This document shows positions 11,058-21,208 of a DNA stretch of 64,000 bases, in pieces (the first letter of the stretch is position 1; each line of letters opens with the position of its first letter). The DNA comes from Castor canadensis (Eukaryota; Chordata; Mammalia; Rodentia; Castoridae), in the NCBI RefSeq assembly GCF_047511655.1, contig NC_133386.1, forward strand, positions 172,071,146 through 172,135,145. Reading direction: 5' to 3'. The notes under the pieces are model-generated. The model searched no databases. It was not told where the DNA came from and saw only the letters and a list, made by a program, of their open reading frames with translations. The position numbers were made by a program, and so were the translations under genes.

Positions 11058-11186
11058 CCTCAGCCCACGACAGCCATCCAACTCAAAGATTGACAACACA
11101 GGGTCAAGAGGACAGTTTCTGGACCGATTTCTTGGACCCAGTCTCACATCCAATGGAACATGATCATCAAACAGGAAAAAGGATGG
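11058..11186 (+). CDS. CD44: CD44 variable exon v7
   Basis: A 129-base exon from GGTCACAACAG to GTAATGG. It encodes ASAHDSHPTQRLTTQGQED, then SFWTDFLDPVSHPMEHDHQ and TGKRM. The WTDF, P-(V/I)-SHPM and HQ-G-(K/R)-R landmarks match human v7. The middle is more diverged than v3 or v5, as is usual for the unstructured glycosylated stem. The 43-codon spacing of these landmarks equals that of human by my alignment. The last G joins AT of v8 to give Asp. Confidence 0.95.
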
Positions 11187-11836
11187 GTAATGGACTCTGA
11201 AATATTTTTATATTATGTCTTTAGAATCAACCAAGTGACTTTTTCTCCTAGAAATATGCCCTTGGTTTTAGACCAAACTATTTTTCTAAGAAACTTAACA
11301 TTTCTTCAAAAATTAGTTTTCTTGGTATAAGTAATGTGCATATCCTGAATATAAAGGCCAGGGCTGAGAGGAAGAATTCGTCAGGAAGGCTAAAGAATAG
11401 TCTAGGCTAATAGGAATGGAAGTCATCTCCCCCACCCCCGGAAAGGGTATTCTTAAGATTACTTTTCCATTTTACTTCTAAATGCAAGGTTTTCAAAAAA
11501 CAAAGTGATGGATTCAGTGATTATCTCCATTACAGACTCAAAGATATAACTTATGTTTGGTAGAAAATGCTACAGGTCAAAAAATTGCTGAGTAGTTATC
11601 CCAAATATGTAACTAAAAGGCTTAGAAAGTTTTATTGTTTATTCTTGCCATGTTTTGAAACAATGTGCTAACCAGTGATTTAGGATTTAGGCCATTCTTA
11701 ACCCTCAATGAATATTTGTGAATTTACTGGGTGGGTAACTTTTACATGAGATAGAATTCCTCTTTTCTTAAATACCCTTCAATGTATTTACCTATGAATA
11801 ACTAAAAGAAGGAGGGAGGGGGAGAGAGAGAGGGGG

Positions 11837-11886
<50 letters not shown>

Positions 11887-14085
11887 GGAGAGAGAGATTA
11901 CTGTAGTTTTGCAAGAATCAAAGATTGTGAATTTTATTTGGACAATTTTTATATTTAAGAGGAATTTCTCTTTATTGTAACAGGTAACAGCTTACCTAAG
12001 AGGAATATCAAGATTTAATAGAAATAATGCCCCCCTTTTACATCCGTATTAAATAAGTTGAAGAATCCATGTTTCTTACTATAGCTATAAGTGGGGTGGC
12101 TTTTTTTTTTTTTACCAAAATGTCCTGATCACAGAAATATAACATTCCAAAAAGAGGAATAAATCAAAGCAGTCAATATAGGGCTGTGAGTGTTCAGTCA
12201 TGGACTTGAATATACCTTCTGAATTGCCAGGCATATGCATAACAAAATCTTATTGAAGTGAGTTCTAAGAACACAACGACTATGTCTCTTGGTATTGGAT
12301 GACTAAAAAAGTTATCTACAAAGTGAAGCCAACAAATTCTATAGCTTCATTTCTTTAGAACACTCTTCACTATATCTTAATCAACTATTAGTGATCACCT
12401 ATCCCTTAAACCACAATGTGTATTAAATATCTAGTAATATAGAGACACAATGAGGTATAATTCATAGTCCATACTCTTACTTAAAATTTTGCTGACAAAA
12501 TAAAGCATGTAGCATCAAAATAGATCTAACAATGTAAGAAATTGTGAAATTAATGTTACCAACAATAAACACTAAAGAAATTCAGAAGATCTCACACCCA
12601 CCAAAGAGTAAGATGAATTGAATTTAAATTTTTGAAAAATTGTAAAAATCTAGGTAGTCAGAGAATGGAAATGGGAGGAAATTTTTCTATAAAGGAGATT
12701 CATGTAAGGAGGGCTGTAAAGGAAGAAAAGTTAAGGAATGAATATATCAGAGTAAGTGAATGCATTTTTCATTAAGAAAGATGAGTTTAAATGTCTAGGT
12801 TGGGGCCATTATGTTGAGTTACTGAAGTGGCAAATGCAGACCCAACATATATTTTTATGTGCATAGCTTCTGGGGCTCTAATGACATCCATGGTAGAAAA
12901 CCAAGCCAGTAAAAGAACCTCAGAATCAGTATTAAATGTCCATAGTGAGGAAGAAAAGAGATTCCATTACATGGCCAAACATGTCAAGGACAACACAATT
13001 GGCTTCAACTATAGAATGACATGATACTTCTTGAAGGATCCAACTTATAAAGGGGAAGATGAACAAAAGTGATTAGAGCCCATCAATATGTAGAACACTT
13101 CCCAGAAGAACATCCATTTGGAATTGTGGTTTGGGTTAGCTGGCTTTTCTTCTTCTTTGAATCTGGGATAATAGAGTCAGCTACACATTTCTGTCCTACA
13201 GAGCTCTTTCAACATGTAAAGGCTGCAGTGCAGATGTAGGTGCTCAACATCCCAGCGCTTTCTGCTGGAGTCATTTGGGACTGATTAAATATCCCCAGAG
13301 GAAGTAGAGTCTGGGTAGATTGACTAAATTGTAGAGTCAGCAATATTGATGGTGTTTATGGACTGTTTGGCCTCTGTTTTACTCAGGGCTTGTTATTTCA
13401 GGAGAATAGATTCATGATTACTATTAAAAACAGCATTTCAAAATACTTCAGTGAAATTTCTGCACCACTCAACATTTGTCATGTTAAATTCCAAAGACAC
13501 CTTACATTTGTGTTTATGGGAAGAAGGAGTCAATGACATCTACTGCTTCCTACTTCTTGCTACTGGATACTTACTATTGCCTCCATCTATGTAGTATATA
13601 GTTTTATGTTTTTACTTGCATATTCACTTTGTGAATCAAAAAGGGAGTAAATGAGGGTAGAGGGCTATTAAAAATATTCTTTTTCCTGGTGAGCGGGAGG
13701 TGGAAAAACAGTGCTTGAGCAGTGTCATTTCTCCATGTGTCAGATTGAGTGTGTCTATAAGAAAGACCATGTGTGTGGAATGGAACAGTCACACATAGGT
13801 TCTCTTTCTGTCTCTCTGCAAGGCTTGGGAGCCCCATCATGTGCACATGTAGCATCTTTCTAGGCTCAGCAGAAACAAATATCAGCCCTTAAATGAAAGC
13901 CAATTACTTCCTGTGACACTCTTTTGAAGAAAGAATAACTTATCCTAATTCTGAAGACATGAATCAGTATGTGCTTCCTTTCCTCTTACCAGGTTTGAGT
14001 ATAAAATAACTTGGCTGTAGAACATAAACGACCCTTGGATGATGGTTTAGGAAATACAGCAATAACACTAATTTAATTCCTTCAG
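11187..14085 (+). other. CD44: CD44 intron v7-v8
   Basis: 2.9 kb intron with a long (GA)n tract. A 65-codon open frame at 12827-13024 has no splice context and no recognisable domain. Confidence 0.85.
11808..11897 (+). repeat. (GA)n simple repeat
   Basis: About 90 bases of almost pure GA/GGA purine tract in the v7-v8 intron. One long uninterrupted GA run at 11840-11880 is flanked by G-rich GGAGGGAGGGG and GGAGAGGGAGAG segments. Confidence 0.95.
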
Positions 14086-14172
14086 ATATGGACTCCAGTC
14101 ATAGTGCAACGCTTCAGCCTACTGCAGATCCAAACACAGACTTGGACAGGACAGGACTTTCAATGACAACTC
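14086..14172 (+). CDS. CD44: CD44 variable exon v8 (shortened by five codons)
   Basis: An 87-base exon from AATTCCTTCAG to GTAAGG. It encodes DMDSSHSATLQPTADPNT, then DLDRTGLSMTT. Human v8 is 102 bases and reads PNTGLVEDLDRTGPLSMTT. Here GLVE (12 bases) and the Pro after RTG (3 bases) are both absent, so frame is preserved. v8-v10 together form the epithelial CD44E isoform, which stabilises the cystine transporter xCT and marks epithelial stem cells in other mammals. The last C joins AG of v9 to give Gln. Confidence 0.95.
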
Positions 14173-15935
14173 GTAAGGATGAACAGCCCCTTTGTTGATC
14201 TGTCTTTCTGCTTCAGATCTTGCTCATATTGGCTGAGATACAGAATTTGGTGGTGGAATGGTGTGGAATTTTGCTATATGGCTAAGCTCAGTCAAGGTGT
14301 GAAGTTGTCCGTCCTCATTATTCTTTATTTCTCATGGGGTTCTTTAAACTTGATTTTACCTTCATTCTTATGCCTTCCAGATTCAGTGACTTTATGTAAA
14401 GGGAGAGAGACAGAAAGAGAGAGAAAGAGAGAGAGAGATTCAGAGTGACAGATTGAGACTCCATTCAGCTTAATTTTCCTTCTCTAAGCAGTCTGTCAAT
14501 GACACCAAAGACCACAACTAAGACAGTGGTTTCTCTGTGTTTTAACTGACCATCTCTTGATTCCCACCCTGCCTCTCATAAAGACAGAAGGATTGCTTTC
14601 ACAGTTGTGAAAAGGCATTTTAGGACCCAATAATCAGAGAGCAGGGATGTCACATTAGCCTACAGAGTAGAAGCAAGTCATGTTGTTGACAATTATTGAA
14701 GGTGGTAGGGTCCCTGGAACGAAAAACGAATACTCACTAATATTTCTATTACCAAACACCTGGTGAGAAGCAATGTGAAATTTCTAATAGCCTTAATTTT
14801 TACCATATGGCCAACGATAGCTTAGGGATCAGCCTAAAATCATTTATACTTTCTTGGCAGAATATGAAAGAAATCCAGAATGAAGAAGGCCTCATTTCAC
14901 TGCTTGCTGCATAATGGGCAGAGACCTTTGTAAGATCCCTTTAGGCTGAGGAAAAAATCAGCAAGCGTGTGTTGATTGTCAGCAATATAAATAACACAGT
15001 GTTAAGCATCAAAGAAGATGTAAATAAGCCTATGAATGGCCCTTGCCAATGAAGAACTTGTATTCCCATTTTATTTTACTGTTGGCTTTTGTTCTGATGT
15101 TGAGTTTGGGATTTGGTGCAATGTCTTTCTCCTAGTTATGATACTTATTTGGTGGTGGACATGGTTTACGGGTGTGGTTTATGGAGTGTTTGCACCTGCG
15201 AGTCAGAGGTCAGTACCTTTCTTGGAAGAACACGAAAGAAATGAACTCAAAACAGTCAAAGAGATTTCAGATATGAGTAATGGTTCAGCCTCAAATTGAT
15301 ACATGTCACTGTAAAGCCTTCGTTTGCCCAGACAAGCATTTCTTTGGTGATGAGTATTCCTGACCACAGATGAGACTAAAAATCTAATAGAGTGAAATGG
15401 GAACTTAAATTTAATGGTCTTTAGAAGGAAGTTATGTGTTTACTGGTGTTTGCTTTGAGATGCTAGAGCAGGTTATTCTAGATGGACTTTTTTCTCTTTT
15501 GTAGCTACAGGTATACTACATAGTGTTATTTTCCCTATAGTCTCACTTCTTAATCCATAGTTAGGTGCTCTTGGTGGTTGATAGGAACAAAAAAATTCAA
15601 ACATTCCTTTTTCATGTCTCTGGTTTTCCTGAGTTGACCAGAAGCAATGCTACAGTGGGGTCAAAATGGTCTAAGGTGGGCAAAGTTTTGGCCAAGGCTT
15701 CACTTTGGCACTTTACCTTTATTGGTTACACTGAGAGAGAAAGGGGCCAATGAGGGGCAACAAAGAATTCTTCTATGTATTTCTATCAATAAGGTACAAT
15801 AATGTACACAAATTATATTCTTCCTATGCACTTGTCCATCCGACATACTATAGCCAGCTCCTCCCTGTTAGCAGATAACAGAGGACTTGTATCATGGCTC
15901 CAAATTAACATTGGATTCATCCCTCATTGAAACAG
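14173..15935 (+). other. CD44: CD44 intron v8-v9
   Basis: 1.8 kb intron. A short (GA)n-like stretch lies at 14399-14439. An 87-codon open frame at 15036-15299 lacks recognisable domains and is taken as chance. Confidence 0.85.
14399..14439 (+). repeat. GA-rich simple repeat
   Basis: Imperfect GAGA/GAAAGAGA tract of about 40 bases in the v8-v9 intron. Confidence 0.85.
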
Positions 15936-16025
15936 AGCAAAGTCATTCTCAGAGCTTCTCTACATCACAAGGAGAAATGGAAGAAGATAAAGAACACCCA
16001 ACAACTTCCACTCTGCCATCTAGCA
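15936..16025 (+). CDS. CD44: CD44 variable exon v9
   Basis: A 90-base exon, the human v9 length. It starts after CATTGAAACAG and ends before GTAAGAAT. It encodes QQSHSQSFSTSQGEMEEDKE, then HPTTSTLPSS, nearly identical to human (QSFSTS, EEDK, HPTTSTL). v9 marks the redox-protective CD44 isoform in gastric and other epithelia. The acceptor region has almost no pyrimidine tract, which is unusual for such a conserved exon and suggests enhancer-dependent recognition. The final A joins AT of v10 to give Asn. Confidence 0.96.
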
Positions 16026-16891
16026 GTAAGAATTATAAAGCTCAGTTGGCTTCAGTTACTAATAAAAATCAATAAATGATGGGTGCTTTTATAGTATCTT
16101 TGGTGGAGGGACATCAGTTGGCTGTTGTATTGTACTATTACTTTTGATCAAAAGGTGCACCTGGTGGTGGTCTCTGATTTTTCTGCTACGTAGACCTCTT
16201 AGAAGCCATTGTCATTAAGTGTTTTTATTGCTTAGTCTTAATTGTCGGAGTTCTTAATCTCTAGAGTTAGCAACTTGTTTAAAAATTGGTGGAGTGTTTA
16301 CATAAAATTTTTAATTGGTATAAAAGTCTTATATATCACTCTGTATATGCCTTGTATTGTTGATATTATTTTCCTGTTTGTCCTCTGGACTATAACTCTA
16401 CGGTGCTGATGACTAAGAAGTAGTGCCTTTCTGCAAAGGAAAGAATAAGTTAGTAGCCTCGGATCTTTCAAATCTTGCATTTGCTATTCCAGTTGCAGGC
16501 CACATAATTTTATCTTTCAACCCAATGAGATGTTTCTTCCACTTCATCAAATGTGGATCCAATTTCTCGCTCAAGATTTTCTAGTACTTGAGTTGACTTC
16601 GAGGTTGCAGTATAGTGGCATACTGCTTGCCTTAAAGACTTAGGAAGATGTTGCAAGAAATGCCTCTTCTACATAGCAGGATCACCAAAATCTCTCTTCT
16701 GTTGAGTGATGTCCAGGTGGTATTGCAAAATATTCATTTTGTTCAATAAAATGACAAACTTCACCATCATTTGCTTTTGTCGTTGGATAACAAGTGGAAA
16801 GGTTTTGCACCAATTACACATTCTGAAGACAAGCACGTGGTGAGTGAGGATTTATAGGTATGGGTTTATCATTGATTTCACCTCCACACAG
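16026..16891 (+). other. CD44: CD44 intron v9-v10
   Basis: 866-base intron. Most of its second half reads better on the minus strand and may be a decayed retrocopy; see the separate pseudogene entry. Confidence 0.85.
16480..16830 (-). pseudogene. Possible decayed processed retrocopy of unknown parent
   Basis: Reading the minus strand gives protein-like sequence with an internal stop and frame breaks. Examples are LVIQRQKQMMVKFVILLNKM, QYHLDITQQKRDFGDPAM followed by a stop, and VLENLEREIGSTFDEVEE. The charged, helix-like composition differs from the surrounding AT-rich intron. No introns, promoter or intact frame are visible. I do not recognise the parent gene, and chance similarity to coding sequence is not excluded. 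Confidence 0.35.
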
Positions 16892-17098
16892 ATAGGAGTG
16901 ATGGCAGAGGTGGAAGAAGAGGTGGAAATCTTCCTGACGACACCACTACTACACTGGAAGGTTATACCTCTCATTACCCAGACATAAAGGAAAGCAGGAC
17001 CCTCATCCCAGTGACCCCTGCTAAGACTGGGGCCTTTGAAGAAACAGAAGTTACTGTTGTTGGAGATTCCAACTCTAATGTTGATGATTCCTTACCAG
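16892..17098 (+). CDS. CD44: CD44 variable exon v10
   Basis: A 207-base exon, the longest of the array and one codon longer than the human 204. It runs from CTCCACACAG to GTAATTTGG. It encodes NRSDGRGGRRGGNLPDDTTT, TLEGYTSHYPDIKESRTLIP, then VTPAKTGAFEETEVTVVGDS and NSNVDDSLP. LEGYTSHYP, KESRT, IPVT and GDSNSNV are diagnostic. The extra codon falls near TEVTVVGDS (human TAVTVGDS). Most of the segment is predicted unstructured and O-glycosylated. The last G joins GA of exon 16 to give Gly. Confidence 0.97.
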
Positions 17099-19548
17099 GT
17101 AATTTGGCCATTTGTTGTCTGGTTTGCTTTTGCTATAAAGAGAAATCAAATATATTTTCCTATTACAATGAATATTTTCTGTTAGGTTGTGACATGGAAA
17201 TAGTTTTCATCATTGGCCATCAATTCAAGTGCTTATAAACTTGGTTTTATTTAAGATAAATATTGCTTCCATTTTCCAGTGTACTTTCCACTTATTTTTG
17301 TGGCTTGGTTGTTATGGAGAATTTTTTTTGTTTGTCTCAATCCTCATTCTGTGATATATCAAGTTGAACCATATGAAATTATGTATTTCTATGAATCAAA
17401 ATAGTTGAACATTTGCAACTTCATTTGGTTCAACTAATACATGCTGCCTATTTAGTAAAGTCTTACCCAAAATGTGACTAATTTTCATGTGCTATATTTT
17501 TGCTCTGTAATTATCTTCTACTGGTGATGGATCGATCAACCTTACTTTTGGTGATGGGCTGATAAATAAACCTTTTCTAGTTTTGATGCACTTAAAACTT
17601 CATGATTTAGTCTACTATTAATGAACAGGATTAATTTCTTTTATTATAATGGTAAAGAGTTTGACACAGACCTGAATGAGACTTTTCTTCTCAGATAAGC
17701 AGTCCTCTTCTTTTCTTTGTTTCTCCATTTGTATTAAGAAATTAACACTAAAGAAAGGGGAAGAAAAAAATGCTCACTTTGGGCTAAGAAACTAGAAACT
17801 GATTGTACCTGTCTAGTGCCATTACTCAAGTGCTTTGTCCCATTCAATCACTAACACATATTAAGGATTAGTGAATTTAAATACATATATTTTGTAGCAG
17901 TGACACCCCCCACCCCATCCAACTGAAAAAAAAAAAGACATAAGAATCCCATATGTAAAACAGAGCAGTTGTGATGCTCAGGTTAACATAATGGGGAAAA
18001 ATCCAGAATATCACATTTTCGGCCTCTTTTCTTTGGGTCGCCTACCCTAGGCCTTCAAGAAAAATAATTTAAAAAATACTGACCTCAGCAATCTTTGCAA
18101 GATAAAGTCCACTTTCACTCCTTAATGTTTTACTTAGCATGGTTCTGCTCTATCTTATTAAAACCTCCAATTTCAGCTGGCTTATGAAGGAATGAATCTT
18201 AGAGTACTGCATGGTTTCTCTTGGCAAAATAAGGCCTATTCTGCAACTTAATGGATTTAAATTTGGAACGGCAGTTTTAACAGTTATTATATCCTATATG
18301 GCTTAATGAAGCCTATTGTTAGCAAATAAAATGCTTTCTACAAAATCCATGAATGCATGATCCCTTCTACATAGGCATAAGAAAGGTAATAGTATGGACA
18401 GATTTGTCATGGCTCTACATGAATTTAATGATTGGCAAATGATCTGATTTTCATCCTCACATCAGCATACTTCTGCCTGTGCCCTTTTCTCAATCTTTTG
18501 CTTAATGTTAGGAACTAAACATTTGGAATCATGGTGGCATTGGTGGTGGTGAATATGGTGATTGGTGGTGATGATTTCAGTAGTGGAACTATCAGTGTGG
18601 CATTTCAGTCACCGCTATTTTCTGTTATTCCAACCATCAGCCAAGGAACAAAGCGATCTATCTCTTTAATATAATTATGACAGCAATTACAAGTGACCCA
18701 CCTCTGCCTTTCCTAATCAGGGAAATGGTATGTATAGGACTGTATATTCTTTATTTTTCATGATGGATGACTATAGTAACTTTATGAAACCTTGTTCTGT
18801 GTGTTTGTTTTTAAGATTCCAATATAATTTTTAAAAATGCAGAGGGGAAAATGCCAGGGACTTTCCATATGTTGAATCCAACATTTAAACTTTGAATTTA
18901 GATTTTAGCGACTAATGAATTTGTTGCATCCTAAAGCTTTCTGGTGATGAATGTTTGAGAAAATGAGATTATATTTACTGTTGTTGAAAATACAGACTTA
19001 ACATTTGAAAAATATTAATTGGAGCTTATTGTAATACCAGGTACATGTTATTCACATGTTATCACTTCACCATTTCTTTTTTTCATTGACTTTTGACCTT
19101 TTTTCCCTGTAAATAATTGTCTGCCTTTCCTTTTCAAGTCTTTACCTCACTCAAACATGCATTCTTTTATTACAAACCATTTTCCTGCCTCAGAGAAGTC
19201 TCTTTAGCTATCTCAGGCCCTGAGCCAGAATACCACCATTTCCAGTGATCACATGCCTCATAACCCAATTCTTATAATCCTTATGTAATGTTATTAATCT
19301 AGTTCCAACCTCAGCCCTGCAATGGCATTGTAACATTTTGTTAGAGTATTCTTTGCCACAGTTCTTGGATTTCTACCAAAACTGCACTTTCTATGATCAT
19401 TCTTGATGGCCTATACTGTCCAGTTTCCTTAATTTCAGTGAAATCTCTAGCCCACTCATCAGTGGGCTAACCACTTAGCAGTAATTAATATCATCGACCC
19501 ATTCAAGGCTCTTACACAATATTGACCTTCCTTCATTGCTCATTATAG
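17099..19548 (+). other. CD44: CD44 intron v10-exon 16
   Basis: 2.4 kb AT-rich intron. A GGT/GAT-rich low-complexity patch lies near 18530-18575. No further exon candidates were recognised. Confidence 0.85.
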
Positions 19549-19611
19549 GAGACAGAGACTTTGTGGACAACAGTGGGAGGTCCCATACCACTCATGGATC
19601 TGAATCAGCTG
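19549..19611 (+). CDS. CD44: CD44 constant exon 16 (stem)
   Basis: A 63-base exon from CATTATAG to GTGAGTTTG, which is a consensus-strength donor. It encodes GDRDFVDNSGRSHTTHGSES and then A. Human reads GDQDTFHPSGGSHTTHGSES, so the SHTTHGSES core is identical. This exon is present in all isoforms including standard CD44 (exon 5 joined to 16). It lies in the membrane-proximal stem where MMP14, ADAM10 and ADAM17 shed the ectodomain. The stronger donor contrasts with the GTAATG donors of the variable exons. Confidence 0.97.
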
Positions 19612-19689
19612 GTGAGTTTGGAACCACATTAGTCACTTATTACCCTAATCATTGAACTTGATGATTACTGATGAAGTCTGAGTCAGTGT

Positions 19690-19895
19690 CTATAGAGAAG
19701 TGGTTCATCCTTTTTTAACATGTATTACAATTCCAGGGGAGGTTTATTGAATCACATTGCTGAGCTCTACCCCAAGAGTTTCTGATTCAGTGGGTCTGGG
19801 GCAGAACCCAAGCATTTGTATTTCTAATAAATTACCTAGTACTGCTGATACCACTAGGACAGGGACTATACTTTTGAGAGCAACTGGTCTGGAGA
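19690..19895. repeat. MER5-type hAT DNA transposon remnant
   Basis: It contains the MER5A hallmark wording GAGTTTCTGATTCAGTGGGT and TTTGTATTTCTAATAAATTA, and ends near TTTTGAGAGCAACTGGTCTG. Confidence 0.75.
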
Positions 19896-19967
19896 AAAAT
19901 CTTCCTTTGAGAAGATCAAGAAGAATACAAGCAGGGCCCCAATTTAACATTGCCCTATGCCCTATTG

Positions 19968-20175
19968 ACTAAGAGCATGGGGTTTGAAATAAGAATAGCC
20001 TATATTTGATCTCAGTTCCTTTACATATAAACTGAACAAGATGCTTAAAGAGTCTATGGTTCAATTTCCTTACTCATAAACTTAGGATACTAATTGTCAC
20101 AGGGCATGGATTAAAGACTAGATGATAAGATACATGGAAATCACTTAGCATAATTTCTGGCACATGGTACAGTAG
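19968..20175 (+). repeat. MIR SINE (sense)
   Basis: It shows the MIR order: AAGAGCATGGGGTTTGAAAT, then TCAATTTCCTTACTCATAAA, then CACTTAGCATAATTTCTGGC. Confidence 0.75.
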
Positions 20176-20289
20176 CTAATATTGGAGAATTTACTGGGTA
20201 CCAGCAAAGCACTTTATATGATTAGGTTTGACCATCTGGAGCTGCTGTGTCTATAGGGCAAGAAGAGTCAGTCTCAGTGAATTCTGACT

Positions 20290-20460
20290 TCATCTAATAT
20301 AACTCATTCAATTAACTTACAAATCCTGTGATATGTATAAGTACTATTGTTATACCCGTGTTACAGATAAGGAAGCTAAGGCTCAGAGACGGCTTGAGCC
20401 TCAGTTGGGATCCCATGCCAAACTGATATGACCAGTGAGTGGTGGAGCCAAGTTTCAACC
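20290..20460 (-). repeat. MIR SINE (antisense)
   Basis: Reverse-orientation MIR signature: TACAGATAAGGAAGCTAAGG followed by CTCAGAGACGG. Confidence 0.65.
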
Positions 20461-21048
20461 TCAGGAGTCTGATTGCCTTTCATAAGCATGGTCTAGAGAA
20501 AGCACTCATAATGACCATAATTATTGACAGGCTTGCATTGTTAAATAGATTCCTATTGGCCTTGATTCCAGTCACACCCCTGGAAATGTTACTCCAGGTA
20601 GAAAAAGTCTGGCCTCGGGCAGGTTCACTTCTGACCTCTTGTATTTGGGCTACTGACCAGAGTCTCCCACAAAGCACTACAAATCCAGGTGACAATTATC
20701 ATCCTTCTCTACACGTTCAAGTTTGGGCAAGGGATGCCTCCAGGTTTAAAGCAAATCCGAAGATGGATATTGATAATAACCCTTTCTGTAGGCGTACTAG
20801 GATATAAGGGTTATTACAAATGTTCAGAACTGCAAATAGAAGTCTTAGGGTCACAGAGGTCCTTGGGCAGGGCACTTGACCTTTCCCAGCCTCAATCTTA
20901 TTAGTGAAAAGATCAGATTACCTGCCTCAGTTACTTCCTAAATTTCTTATGAGGAACACAGGTATCAAGAATGTGAAAGTATTTTGAAAACAGTGGAGAG
21001 TTATTACTAAAAGGCCACTATCTAAAACCAGGAGATTCTAGTCACTCT

Positions 21049-21208
21049 AAATGTGGTCCTTGGACCAGCAGCAAAAACATCACATAGGAATATTGAAAAT
21101 GCAGAATCTCTGACTTGTTTACATGTACTAAATCAGGATCTACATTTTAGCCAAGTCCCTCCACCCTCATGTGGTTTGTATGCATAATAAATTTTGAGAA
21201 GCCTGTCC
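21049..21208. repeat. MER5-type hAT DNA transposon remnant
   Basis: It begins AATGTGGTCCTTGGACCAGC, has AAAATGCAGAATCTCTGACT in the middle and ends TTTTGAGAAGCCTG, the complement of the copy near 19.7 kb. Confidence 0.8.

Noticed and set aside
11808..11897. GA tract considered as part of a CRISPR-like or tandem-gene array
   Set aside because: A simple dinucleotide repeat with no repeat-spacer structure, in an animal genome.
12827..13024. 65-codon frame in the v7-v8 intron
   Set aside because: No in-phase acceptor and donor pair and no recognised homology.
15036..15299. 87-codon plus-strand frame with a Trp-rich hydrophobic stretch in the v8-v9 intron
   Set aside because: Not flanked by phase-1 splice sites and does not resemble a CD44 stem exon.
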